The notes under the pieces were generated by a model. It did no database searches. It had not been told where the DNA came from and saw only the letters and a list, made by a program, of their open reading frames with translations. From positions 6,352,001-6,416,000 of the forward strand of contig JAFMOC010000007.1 of the NCBI GenBank assembly GCA_019802505.1: a DNA stretch of 64,000 bases, read 5' to 3'. Source of the DNA: Corydoras sp. C115. Its lineage: Eukaryota > Chordata > Actinopteri > Siluriformes > Callichthyidae. Positions 1-10,070 of the stretch are shown piece by piece; position 1 is the first letter of the stretch, and every line of letters begins with the position of its first letter. The position numbers and the translations under genes are program-made.

Positions 1-184
1 AGAGAGCCAATGCCCAACAAAAAGAAAATAGTGTAAACAAGATAGTAGGAGTCTTGAGGACAGCGGCGGGTGAGTAGTGGCACTCCATCCTCTTTCTCAC
101 ACTCCTCCTCTGACCTCTCCTCATTAGACATGGAGGTATGAAGTGAAGAGATGTATGAAGAGTTCAGACTGGCATGGTGGTGTT
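1..184 (-). other. slc29a3: slc29a3 coding exon 2 (partial)
   Basis: Open frame from the CAG acceptor at 185-187 to the window edge, ending in a split codon. It encodes the cytoplasmic tail with the dileucine motif and the first half of helix 1. A tandem ATG pair at 200-195 could look like a start, but an in-frame TGA directly precedes it and the pyrimidine tract upstream marks it as intron. Splicing from exon 1 is therefore the better model. Confidence 0.8.
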
Positions 185-3100
185 CTGCCCCTTCCATCAT
201 TCAGAGAAAGAAAGGAAATAAAAAGGAGAACCGGAAATAAAAGGAAAAGTGGGCAGAAAAATAAGAATCAAAAAAGAAACTGGGATAAATATAAGGGGAA
301 GGTTGGAGAGTGCTAAAAAAGAATAAAAAAAAGATGGGAACAAAGCTTATATACGACTTATACACTGTTTATGACGTACAGACATATACAGTACATACAC
401 ACACATTTACATTAATTATTTTATCAACATAAACACACAAACCTTTGTTTCTCCTCTAAGAGCCAGTAATGCAGCACCGCACATAAGAAGCTGAGTGAGA
501 CAGAAAGAGAAAAATAAAAATCATATTTTGAGCAAACAAAACTACTTGATGGAAATGGTAATAGTTGATTAATAGCTAGTTTGTTAAATTAAGGAAATAT
601 ATCACCACCACTGTTTATAACATGAATGTAGATCCAAACAGAGACTCAACAAAGTCTGGTCAAATTTTGTTATTTTAATAATCAAAGAAGCTCATTGAGT
701 AAAGCTAGCAGCAGACTAATACTCAAAACAATTAAAGTTATTATAGAAGTTATTGTGAACATCAATTCAGTTGAAGAAACTAACAGACCAACTATAGTGA
801 AAGCAATAATGTTAAGTTTTCAATCAGTGTGTTCATTCATTTTTTTTTAGTAAGATGTCTAGTAATAAAAAGGTATAGCCAGTGATTGCCGCAAAATAAA
901 CTGCATCAGGGTGAATGCAGTATTTACCTGTTAGGGCTCATTCTGTATTAATTACAATTTTTTTAAATTACAAAACTAAACAATCCAGAGTGAAAGGGAC
1001 CAGAAGATGTGGTCAAGCATATTGTTATTCAAACGCTATGTGTGGTTTAAAAAAGTTAAAACCATTACCCTCTCTGCTTCATTATTGAATCCAATTTGGC
1101 ATTATGCTTAAAATAGTTCAAGTTCATTTACTGAAATAGCGCTTTTTACAATAGTACGATTTCTCAAAGAAGCTTTACGTCATCATAAGCCTAAACCCCC
1201 AAAGAGGAAGCTAAAACAACAGTGGCAAGGAAAAACACCCTGGTGTTGTTTTGTTTTTAAATAAAGAAATCTTATGAGGACCAAGGCTCAATCTCCTTAA
1301 ATCTGTTGAATCAAAACTAAATTAACTGACTGAGCTCAGTCAGATTTAGTTGGAAATCCATCTGATAAAAGTGCTTAATGATAATTGTAGTAACATCCTG
1401 GCAGGACTGCAAACACACTGGTCAAATAGAGATATTGTTTTGCAGGAAGGTAAAACATTTTTCCCCATGTGCAAACGTTGTGGAAACTGGGTTTGACTAT
1501 TTTTTTGCCCTTGATGATCCATCCATCCCACCCTGACTAACAACTCAGTTTTACATACTACATCAAGGCCCAAAAGGATTTTACTTTGCATTACAAGCGA
1601 CATTTTTTTCCTTTTCTTTTTTTTTTTTAACCACCAATACCATTTTATGCTGTATTTACAGTTCTACATGGTGTGGTACTAAAACCCATAGAATGGGTTA
1701 AACATGATGGTTTGTTAGAAAATCGCACATTTCAGTTAAATTAAGTTGTATATAACAGGGGAATATCTAACTAAAATAATTTAAAATTAAATCCTTCAAA
1801 GATATTAATGGTACTTATATCAAGACACCATAATCTACACATCTTATTTCAAAATCTTAAACAAATAATGCAGACATAAAAAGCAAGAATGGAGCAATAT
1901 GCTGAATGATAATAAATAAAAAGAGCAAAGAAAATATGATTTAGGTACCGGTAAATAACTTTAACAACAGGACACTGGCAAAAAAAAAATTCTATGTATT
2001 TTTTGGTAAAATAAAAATTGGTTAAATTACATAATATAGTATGCTGAACATTTTCGACGTATTTATCTTACCACAATCTCACAATAAAAATCTTAAAGAC
2101 AAATGTCTCACTTGACATTAATGATTTAAATAAACCTCTCAGACAGTCTGAAACAATCCTGAATGAACTCGTGACCATATGCAATTATAAAGTTATCATA
2201 TGATGGGCCTTTAACAGTCTACATCTACCATCTTACTGAGAATCAAAAGGAAAAATAAAACACAGCTAAAGAGATGTGACTGTATTCATTAACAGTAGAA
2301 TAACTGTGTCCAGTCAATAGTCAGATCATAAGATAAACAGACTGTGTACAGTTTTTGTTAACATTTAAAAAGTAGGTCATATTATTTCATGCACCATATG
2401 TTTACCCCAAGGCTACCATCAGTGTCAGTTCCTCAGTACAGGATTCATTCATTCATTCATTCATTATCTCCCGCTTTATCCTCTATTAGGGTCGCGGTGG
2501 GGTTCCCCATGCCCATCCAGGGGAAAACGTCTCGGGCGCTGGGCAGATACACCCAGGACAGGGCGCCAATCCATCACTGGGCACACACTCACTCACACAG
2601 ACACACTCTATATGGGGCAATTTTGAGAATTCAATTGACCTGATCCATGTTTTTGGACTGTGGGAGGAAACCGGAGAACCCGGAGGAAACCCACGCAGAC
2701 ACGGGGAGAACATGGAAACTCCACCCAGATTGGGATTCGAACCGGGAATCCCTAGTGCTGAGAGGCGAACGTGCTAACCACTAAGCCACCGTGCCGCAGT
2801 ACAGGATTCAGTCATATTCATTTTGTGTTTTTAAAAACATGACTGGTGATAACAGATTTTGAAATGTTTAACTGTTATTTCTAATTTTAAAATTGGCTAA
2901 ATTTTAAAACACTTACCTCTAACTACTCAAGTTTTTTGTCTTTACATACTGCAACAGAAACATTCATTCATTCATTATCTTCCGCTTTGTCCTATATTAG
3001 GGTTGCGGGGGGGGGGGGGGGGGGGGGGGCGTTCCACATGCCCATACAGGGGAGAACATTTTGGGCGCTGGGCAGATACACCCAGGACAGGGCGCCGATC

Positions 3101-3902
3101 TATCGCTGGGCACACACTCACACAGACACGCACGCATACTATATGGGGCAATTTGGAGAACTCAATTGACTTGAACCATGTTTTTGGACTGTGGGAGGAA
3201 ACCCACGCGGACACGGGGAGAACATGGAAGCGCCACCCAGATGGGGATTCGAACCGGGAATCCCTAGTGCTGAGAGGAGAACGTGCTAACCACTAAGCCA
3301 CCGTGCCGCCCGCAACAGAAACAGATCCCTCAATTTACAGTAGTTTGGGCATGCACTGAATAATTCAGAGGGATGTGCTTTTAGAACTTTCAAAGATAGT
3401 TCAAAGATATTTACATCATGCATTATCTAACAAATTATCATGCATTAATGTAGGAAAGTGGAAAGAGGCTTTCAAACTTCGAAGTAGCTCATTCTAACAG
3501 AAATACTACATATACCATTTCTTCAAACTCATGTTTATATAAATTAAAACCACAATACAGTTACTATTTTATTTATGTTAATCTTCTGAAATCAGGGTAA
3601 AGCACTTTTAGGATTTACTGAGGAAGTTCATTATGTCGATGTGCTGGAGACATTGTCTGACGTCATGATTAATCGCGTGCCTGTGTATTTGTTCTGTTTT
3701 TATTAAGAGCGGAGAGGTAGATTACATTTATTTGTTTTTATCTATGAAATAAGAAGGGACTCTGTGAACTGATTGATGTTTACATGCTGTAGCTGTCTGA
3801 GTAAAATAAACTTGTTCATCAGCATTTATATCTGAAGCTGTTCAGAAGAAGGTACTTACCAAAGTCTTTAGTGACACGGGTTTCCTCCTGTTCCATAGTC
3901 AT
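1..3902 (-). CDS. slc29a3: slc29a3 (equilibrative nucleoside transporter 3), 5' end, first two coding exons; partial
   Basis: Partial gene on the minus strand, cut by the left window edge. Exon 1 coding part is 3902-3860: ATG, 14 codons plus one base, then the donor G|GTAAGTACC. Exon 2 is 184-1, after a long pyrimidine tract and a CAG acceptor; an alternative AAG acceptor six bases upstream (exon from 190) keeps the frame. The two exons join in phase 1 and give about 75 residues. Residues near the end read YYLVYTIFFLLGIGSL, the start of the first membrane helix of the ENT family. Just before it is an acidic dileucine signal, DGVPLL, of the kind that sends ENT3 to lysosomes and that ENT1 and ENT2 lack. 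A Ser/Asn-rich stretch (SLNSSYISS) recalls the ENT3 N-terminus. The family carries nucleosides across the late endosomal/lysosomal membrane. The ENT family call is secure; paralogue 3 is likely. The remaining helices lie outside the window. Confidence 0.85.
191..2434. other. slc29a3 intron 1, unique part; no gene seen
   Basis: AT-rich sequence with a purine/pyrimidine-biased tract at about 200-340, which forms the splice-acceptor pyrimidine tract on the minus strand. Open frames here, such as 1346-1603 minus, lack coding character and match no family I know. No transposon ends are recognised. Confidence 0.5.
2448..2797 (-). mobile_element. V-SINE (DANA-like), copy 1, full length
   Basis: Full-length SINE read on the minus strand. 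It has a tRNA-like head (GGCTTAGTGGTTAGCACG with A box, GGTTCGAATCCC with B box), then the V-SINE core (from GTGGAGTTTCCATG to CCCACAGTCCAAAAACATG), a GT-rich spacer, a 3' domain containing GGATGGGCATGGGGAACCCC, and an ATGA/ATTC tetranucleotide tail. A 13-bp target-site duplication, AGTACAGGATTCA, flanks it at 2435-2447 and 2798-2810. It lies in slc29a3 intron 1 in the same orientation as the gene. Confidence 0.92.
2963..3311 (-). mobile_element. V-SINE copy 2, with poly-G expansion
   Basis: Same family and orientation as the copy 170 bp to its left, flanked by a 12-bp duplication GCAACAGAAACA at 2951-2962 and 3312-3323. Two differences stand out. A run of 23 G at 3007-3029 replaces the usual GCGGTGGGGTTCC of the 3' domain. 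The core also lacks the segment between GAGGAAAC and CCACGCGG, a deletion between short direct repeats. Confidence 0.92.
3007..3029 (+). repeat. Poly-G tract (23 bases) inside SINE copy 2
   Basis: Twenty-three consecutive G on the plus strand. All other copies here have a short, interrupted GCGGTGGGG-type stretch at this place, so the run is a private expansion or an assembly error in a hard-to-sequence homopolymer. Confidence 0.95.
3860..3902 (-). other. slc29a3: slc29a3 coding exon 1 (start exon)
   Basis: A 43-base coding segment, too short for simple ORF searches. Two ATGs lie three codons apart (3902 and 3896), both with A at -3; the second also has G at +4. The donor is a strong GTAAGT. 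The frame carried over the junction matches exon 2 with either of its two acceptors, and the joined peptide (residues DFG/E then His/Ser/Asn-rich) resembles the ENT3 N-terminus. The 5' UTR probably continues to about 4050. Confidence 0.75.
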
Positions 3903-3949
3903 TTGTTAATATTAAAACTAAGAAAGGAATCAGTTAAATAAAAAAAAAT

Positions 3950-4235
3950 CCGTTTTGAAACTATAGATTTAACATTTGTAATCAACAATCAGGACAGCAC
4001 CAGTTTAAGCAGCGTTTCTCTTTGGTCGTCATTTGACTCGGTGTCAAATTAAAAGTTCGGAATAAGTGGAAACAAACGATTGTAAAATGGGCAACGTTTC
4101 AATACACGCCTATTCGACCTTCCCCTATCCACCTCCCCTTAGAAGAAATCACGAGGATGTAAACGCTGTAAGGTCACATGCCGTGGAACGTTGTATTCCG
4201 CGCTTACCAGAGAACAGCACATTTAAATATAGCAA
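3950..4235 (-). promoter_or_regulatory. slc29a3: Probable slc29a3 promoter / 5' UTR region
   Basis: This stretch just upstream of the slc29a3 start exon has clearly more CpG dinucleotides than its AT-rich surroundings and no recognisable repeat. At 4173-4180 is GTCACATG (CATGTGAC on the gene strand), one base from the core of the CLEAR box bound by TFEB-type factors at lysosomal genes. No TATA box stands out. The call rests on position and composition only. Confidence 0.4.
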
Positions 4236-4325
4236 TAATACATTATTAACAAATAATGTTTTTTTTATCACTTAACAACACTCGGATGACTAAGAGCTCC
4301 CCAAAGATTTGCAGCAACCAAGGGT

Positions 4326-4598
4326 CCCATGCCCATCCAGGGGAGAACATTTCAGGTGCTGGGCAGATAGACCCAGGACAGGGCGCCAATCTATCGCTGG
4401 GCACACACTCACTCACACAGACACACACTATATGGGGCAATTTGGAGAACTCAGTTGACTTGATCCATGTTTTTGGACTGTGGGAGGAAACTGGAGAACC
4501 CGGAGGAAACCCACACGGACACGGGTAGAACATGGAAACTCCACCCAGATTGGGATTCGAACCGGGAATCCCTAGTGCTGAGAGGAGAATGTGCCGCC
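4326..4598 (-). mobile_element. V-SINE copy 3, truncated at the 3' end and lacking the A box
   Basis: Minus-strand copy missing the ATGA tail and the CGACCCTAATAGAGGATAAAGC segment. At its 5' end the stretch with the A box (GTGGTTAGCACG) is deleted, so only GGCGGCAC is joined to the body. The B box GGTTCGAATCCC remains. No target-site duplication was found. It sits just upstream of the putative slc29a3 promoter. Confidence 0.88.
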
Positions 4599-5697
4599 CT
4601 CTTAATATTGTATCATTGAATATTATTTTGTCATAATCTATAAAAAATAATCTATGATATTTAGGCAAATCGTAATATATTAAAGCATTCACACTGCTAA
4701 AAATTTAGTCTGTAAACACAGTTGGTGGTGCAATTAATAAATGCAAGTTAAAGCTGTATAATGTGAAAAAAGAAGCCAGGTGTCAACAAGATACACTAAT
4801 TTAAAACTGAAATGTAAATGTTTTACAATGTATTATGCAAAATGAAAAACTAGTCTGTTGTCAGATGAATCAAATGTTTATCATTCTTTTTGCAAAAAAA
4901 TTAGATGCATGTTCTGTGGACTAAAGAGGAAAAGGACCATCCAGCTTGTTATCAGGGCACAGTTTAAAAGCCTGCATATATGATGGTATGGAGTTGCAAT
5001 ATAGGACCTCCACACATTTACAGACATTTAAAAGATGAAGCAATGCTACACAATGGTGAAAAATGGCCTGTTTTTTCAGCTTTATAAAGATGTGTTGCTT
5101 ATAATTTCCATGAAATGGTAAAATGTCTCAGTTTAGAGATCTAATATTTATGTTCTTTTCGTTGTAATGTATGGGTTTATGAGATTTGCAAAAACCTTTT
5201 TTTTCTTTTTATTTAATTTTAACATTTAAGTGTTTGGAATTGTGGTTGTATGTTTATGTTAATGGCCCCAACAAAGATAAGATAAGACAAGACGGTTTTT
5301 GTCATTGCAAAGTGTGCAACAAAATTGAGCAGCCATCCTTCAGGTGCTTACATTTAAAATAATTAAAATAATTTTTTATGAACAAATAAATTACAAAAAC
5401 GCAAATTTAAGAAACATGGCGCCAACTTAAAATTACAACACAACTTTAAAGCTTGTAAATAAATCAGGAAGAGTAAGTTTTTTTTTTTTTTTTTTTTATG
5501 GTAGCACTGTATCCATTAAGGGGGGGCGTTCATATTTCGTAATATTGCCAATATCATTTGAGTTATATTTATTGAAAGGGTTATTTACTTATATTAGATA
5601 TTATTTTATATTTTTTGCCAATATGGTAATTAAATACATGAACCATAAAAAATACATAAAACTACAAAATGCAATAAACAAATTCAATTTATTTTCT
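4599..5697. other. Intergenic between slc29a3 and c1d; LINE-tail-like fragment at about 5272-5345
   Basis: No gene seen. At 5272-5345 the sequence AAGATAAGATAAGACAAG followed by a TTTTTGTCATTGCAAAG-type stretch resembles the 3' tails of fish LINE or LINE-mobilised repeats. A poly-T run lies at 5480-5498. The remainder is AT-rich and featureless. Confidence 0.35.
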
Positions 5698-5710
5698 TGG
5701 TCTTGTTCCT

Positions 5711-6027
5711 GGGCGGCACGGTGGCTTAGTGGTTAGCACGTTCGCCTCTCAGCACTAGGAATTCCTGGTTTTCCATGTTCTCCCCGTGTCCGCGTGGGTT
5801 TTCTCCGGGTTCTCCGGTTTCCTCCCACAGTCCAAAAACATGGATCAAGTCAATTGAGTTCTCTAAATTGCCCCATATAGAGTGTGTCTGAGTGTGTGCC
5901 CAGCGATGGATTGGCGCCCTGTCCTGGGTCTATCTGCCCAGCGCCCGAGACGTTCTCCCCTGGATGGGCATGGGGAACCCCACCGCGACCCTAATAGAGG
6001 ATAAAGCGGGAGATAATGAATGAATGA
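5711..6027 (+). mobile_element. V-SINE copy 4, B box deleted
   Basis: Plus-strand copy with an intact A-box head and ATGA tail. An internal deletion removes the B box and the CATCTGGGTGGAG segment, so CCTGGTT runs straight into TTCCATGTTCTCC. Target-site duplications of 13 bp with one mismatch (TGGTCTTGTTCCT at 5698-5710, TGGTCTCGTTCCT at 6028-6040) show it inserted as one unit. It ends within about 500 bp of c1d exon 2 and near the likely c1d promoter. Confidence 0.9.
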
Positions 6028-6040
6028 TGGTCTCGTTCCT

Positions 6041-6501
6041 CTAAAACGCGTTTTAACTTTAGGATCCTTTTATTTTGAAATGTACTGTAGCGGAAGACGA
6101 GTAATGCTTTGAGCTTCAAGGCTGTGCCACGCTCATAAGACTTGGTATTGAGGTAAAAAAAAAAAAAAGTATAAAAATAGTTTTTATTTTTAAACAAATG
6201 TAAATTATAGAAAATATAAGATAAGTGTACTTGAATCTACAAGCTATTTGTTATTACATATGTGATTATGTAAAGCTGAATGTTCCCGTAGTGCCGCGTG
6301 GTTGTAGTTAAGATTAGCTGGGTCCTAAACTCCACCTTGTAACAGAACGGTACGCTAGTTTGTGTATCTGTGTTGCTTCGCGTGCTTTTTGGAATTGCAT
6401 TTCGTTTCTGTGATTATATGTTGTTTTTTTTCTGTCTGCTTTAGTAATATGTAACAATTTCGTTCAGTTTACGTGGCCCCTGTGTCCTTGTGTCGTTTCA
6501 G
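6041..6501 (+). promoter_or_regulatory. c1d: c1d promoter and 5' UTR region (exon 1 not resolved)
   Basis: Lies between the SINE and the first coding exon. It holds an ETS-like AGCGGAAGACG near 6090 and scattered CpGs near 6280-6300. It ends in the acceptor TGTCGTTTCAG, which directly abuts the ATG, so a non-coding exon 1 must lie upstream. A possible donor ACG|GTACGC occurs near 6350 but is weak. Confidence 0.45.
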
Positions 6502-9500
6502 ATGATGGCTGAAGCATCGATTGAAGATTATCCAACCGAGATCAAAGAGTACCTGGACTCCTTTGATGCATCAGTGACTAATGTCCAAGATATCATACAG
6601 ACCTTCATGGCTGTGTCTAAAGGGGAACATCCGAAGGTGAATATACACTCATATTCACTCTTGCCGCTTGCATATTTTTAAAGTGAGGTGCGATATCCAC
6701 AAAATCTTCTGAAGGTTACAACAATCATCAATCAGTAGGAAGTGTACTGTTGCTTGGCCGTTGCTTTAAATAACTTCAGCACATCTGCATTACAGGACAT
6801 CACTAGTCTCTCACACTGCTCTGCTGAGATTTTCCCCTCTTCTTTAAGTCTTTTCCACAAGTTCAGTTCTGTTCCTGTTTTGGGTTTCTTGGAGATAACT
6901 TTATCACCAAGTATTTTTTCTATAAGTTCTCTATTGGGTTTATATCAGGACATTTCATTGTTTCAATATTTTTAGTTTCAAGAAACTGCTTTACCTCTTT
7001 TGTTGTGTGACAGACAGGGGGTATGAAAGCACTGCATGTAGATTGCTGACTGATTGAGGGATGAACACAAGGAACGAAGCACGTGTTTGATGAAGAAGGC
7101 TCTGATCCACCTTTCATTAACTTTACACACTTTGGGTTCAGTCTCTTCCCAGTTTGTCAACAAACAATGTTTCCCAACATATTAAACGTGCCTTCATCAC
7201 TAAAATGGTGATGGACCACTTCTCCCACTGTCCACCTAGCATTCTCCTCAGCAAAGGTTTGGGGCAACAGGAGTCGGACCTCTCATACAGCTACATGCAG
7301 GTGTGTATCAGAACCTTCTTTAACAACATGTGGTTCCTTCCTTGTGGTTATCCCTCTATCAGCCAGCAATCTTCATGCAGGACACTGCCCCCTCTCTGTT
7401 ACAAAGCAAAACGGGTAAAGCAGTTCCTGATTTATAGAGAGTTGATCATGATTCATTTGACATTGCTTGCACCTTGTCATCGTACATTCTACAACCTTTG
7501 TGTCACTGATGCTTATCATGACCTGGCAACTATACCGCATTGGTGGGGATGAGAAATAAATTTGCATCTTTGAAAGCAATTGCAGAAGAATGGGGAAAAA
7601 TGAACATAGCATATTTCTTTTTATTATATCCTTCAACATATCAAATAAATGGCAGCTGTTAATGAATATGGCAGTTTGTATCAGATATCTACACTTATCA
7701 ACAATCCAATGGAACAGAGAACTTGATCTTCTGAGGTGGCTGAACTTTAGCCTGACGATGTAAATGATCCTAATGATGTTTTTAACTGTTCTGTGTTTTT
7801 TATTTTAGCTTGACCCACTTGAGCAAGCCAAATTGGACCTAATGTCAGCATACACACTCAATTCTCTTTTTTGGAGTAAGTTATTTTATTAATGTTTGCA
7901 GTAAATTAGAATTATATCCAGACAAGGCAGGACAAAGCTGATTAAACTGTTACATTTTAGTGTATTTGGTGACTCAAGGAGTAAACCCAAAGGACCATGG
8001 GATTAAACAAGAACTGGTGAGTTAACTTTCTGCAGTCTGTATCTTGTCTTTTCTTGTAGTTGTTACTGCATTTTTTTGTTGCAGAATCTTCTGACACTAG
8101 AAATATTATATATATCCATTAGAATTGTAATGAAACAAAGCCACTTTATGAGGTTTACTTTTAAAAATGTTGCATTATACATTATAAAGACCCATTATTT
8201 GATTGCAAGAGGCACATGAAGCTCTTGTTTTTTTTTTTTAATTTAATTTATTTTGTGTAACCTAAACCATGACCCCTTAGAAGTCTCTATAAAACCACAA
8301 CTATGACCCCTTAGAAGTCTCTATAAAAATAATTGATGAAACATTTTAAATTGTACTTGTGAAAATGTACTGTAAAGAGGGGTGGTTACGAATTAGGATC
8401 GGAGACAGGATTTCTCATCAGTATTAAATCAGTATTATATCTTATCAGTATTAAACATGTATTAAAATCATATTTGAATATACAACAACCGTGTAGCTCG
8501 CCAAATGTCCCGCTCCTGTCCGGTCCATCAAAGTTCTGTCTCCGCGGCATGTGATGTCACTGCTTATAAAGGTTGCACAGGGTAATCAGGCATAGCAGCG
8601 TCAGGTACGCTAATTACGCCATGAACAACGCCGTCTGCTCCGCTTTTTCTCTCCCTAGTTCAATTGTGCTACTGTCACATACACATTTTGATTTGAGACA
8701 AAATAAAGTTTTTTGTGATTATTTACATTAAAATGTGGTTGTGGTAACAGGTACTTTAATGCTTCAACAGGCTAAATATATAAAATCGAGGGTTTTTTTG
8801 TCCACTTGGAGGCAGCAAACCTTTAAAAAAAAGTCAAAGTGCACAATCTCTCAACTTGCTCACTTTACCTCTAAATTTGCAGAATTTCACTGATTCGTTG
8901 ACGGTGCTCAGCATGCGCTAAAAGACTTACCGCGACGTGTATGCCTTTTATAATCGTTATAGGTATTATATATCAGATATTATACAAGCTTTCATAATAA
9001 AATGTTTGTTGACATGTGCCCGTAAGTACAGCGCGTGCATTCTGCCATCATATACTACTGTGGAAACATTATAAAAACACTAAAATAATTTCTCAAAACT
9101 GACTGTCACATTAGAGCATAATTAATTCTAAAAGTGAACGCTTTTACTCTGTCTGAATAATACAGCGTGCGTTTGTAAAACTTTAGATAAAGGGGGTTGG
9201 GAATTTCTCTAGCGGCGCTCCGGCTCATTTGTGTAACAATGGACACTAAGTAGCGCACTGCAGGGGAGCGGGGGATTTGCGCGCACACACGCGCGACGAA
9301 AATTTTCGTGGTTCCAGGAAAACCAGTGTTAATTGGGATTGTCTGTTCATATGACAATAAATCAAGATATAATGACAATATTTATCCTTTATAAATACAA
9401 ACTATTGTCTTTAAACGTATTTAATATTAAAATATATTCTATATAGATTATAATAAATTAAAATCTAGAATGGTGTTTTAAGTAAAAGAAAATTTGATGC

Positions 9501-10070
9501 AATTTGACACCAGTGTTTAATATATCATTATTTACATGCTGAGATGTCTTAATACAGCTGCTTGGTTTAATCACACTGGCATGCTTAGTGACTCTTAAAG
9601 ATCAAATACATCTCTCTGACCACAGAGCACAAATCATAAGACAGTTATGAATGAGACATGTACATGTACACTGCACTGAAAAAATAACCTTAAACTTAAG
9701 ATTTTGTAAGGACACTTATGAAATTGTAAGGATACATAATGTTTTTTTAACTATACTATACATTAGCATCAATCTTTACTGCAATTGCTATAGCACTAAT
9801 TATATGTGCATATATATTTTTTTATCTGAATAGTGTACTAGTGGTTTATTGCTTTAGTTTTCTGTATACACCAGATTTTGTACTTTACAGGAACGAATCC
9901 GGACATGCATGAATAGGGTGAAGGAGATTACTGACAAGAAAACTGCCGCACGCTTGGACAAAAATGCTGCATCTCGGTTTGTCAGGAACGCACTGTGGGA
10001 CGGGGAGGATAAAAAAGTCAAGGGGACCCTGGAAAAACAAAACCAAGCTAAGCAAAGGAAACAAAAATAA
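6502..10070 (+). CDS. c1d: C1D nuclear receptor corepressor / exosome cofactor, four coding exons
   Basis: Complete coding sequence in four exons: 6502-6636, 7809-7875, 7961-8016 and 9891-10070. All introns are GT-AG: AAG|GTGAAT, A|GTAAGT and CTG|GTGAGT donors, with TTTTAG, TTTTAG and TTTACAG acceptors. It yields 145 residues, against 141 in human. The conserved Sas10/Utp3/C1D domain covers about residues 10-100, including LDPLEQAKLDLMSAYTLNSL, YLVTQGVNPK and NRVKEITDKK. AASRFVRNALW follows, then a Lys/Gln-rich basic tail suited to RNA binding and nuclear location. In known systems C1D binds Rrp6/EXOSC10 and helps the nuclear exosome process 5.8S rRNA and other RNAs; it was also described as a corepressor and DNA-PK activator. 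The start is ATG 6502 or 6505; the second has G at +4. Introns 2 and 4 carry transposon debris, but the exons are intact. Confidence 0.97.
6740..7245 (-). pseudogene. Decayed Tc1-like transposase, minus-strand copy in c1d intron 2
   Basis: Reading the minus strand, frames shift several times but Tc1-family landmarks appear in order. They are HHHFSDEGTFNMLGN near 7190 (around the first catalytic Asp), TKEVKQFLETKNIE near 6990, PDINPIENL near 6930 (around the catalytic Glu) and KRLKEEGKISAEQCERLV near 6840 (C-terminus). The second catalytic Asp position has been lost. Stops and frameshifts make it non-functional. It is much older than the Tc1 element at 18.2 kb. Confidence 0.75.
7260..7660 (+). 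pseudogene. Decayed Tc1-like transposase, plus-strand copy facing away from the minus copy
   Basis: The stretch 7290-7435 aligns with the reverse complement of 6973-7112 at roughly three-quarters identity by eye, including the shared YPSISQQS and KRVKQFL segments. The plus copy keeps ATGCAGGACACTGCC at the place of the second catalytic Asp. Further along, near 7575-7610, KAIAEEWGKMN recalls the C-terminal EEW motif of Tc1 transposases. The two copies lie head to head. Confidence 0.6.
8017..9890 (+). other. c1d intron 4 (between the last two coding exons), with CpG-rich unexplained block
   Basis: Intron between the coding exons ending at 8016 and starting at 9891. It contains a 26-bp direct repeat (8269-8294 and 8303-8328). 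A CpG-rich stretch at about 8380-9330 includes a TATA-like TTATAAAGG near 8570, GCGCGCACACACGCGCG near 9280 and a 14-bp perfect palindrome, ACGAAAATTTTCGT, at 9296-9309. The rest is AT-rich. The CpG-rich block may be an old inserted element, but no terminal repeats or coding motifs were recognised. Confidence 0.5.
8269..8328 (+). repeat. 26-bp direct repeat, two copies, period 34
   Basis: ATGACCCCTTAGAAGTCTCT plus TATAAAA occurs at 8269 and again at 8303, separated by eight bases. Confidence 0.9.

Noticed and set aside
195..200. ATGATG at 200-195 as the slc29a3 start codon
   Set aside because: A TGA stop directly precedes it and a long pyrimidine tract leads into acceptors just downstream, so it is most likely intronic. 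It remains possible as an alternative first exon.
6490..6501. Upstream start for c1d in the same frame (GTG at 6490)
   Set aside because: These bases are the splice acceptor TCGTTTCAG of the intron before the ATG exon, and GTG is not a normal start here.
7154..7552. 132-codon open frame, plus strand, in c1d intron 2
   Set aside because: It crosses two oppositely oriented Tc1 remnants and is not a gene in its own right.
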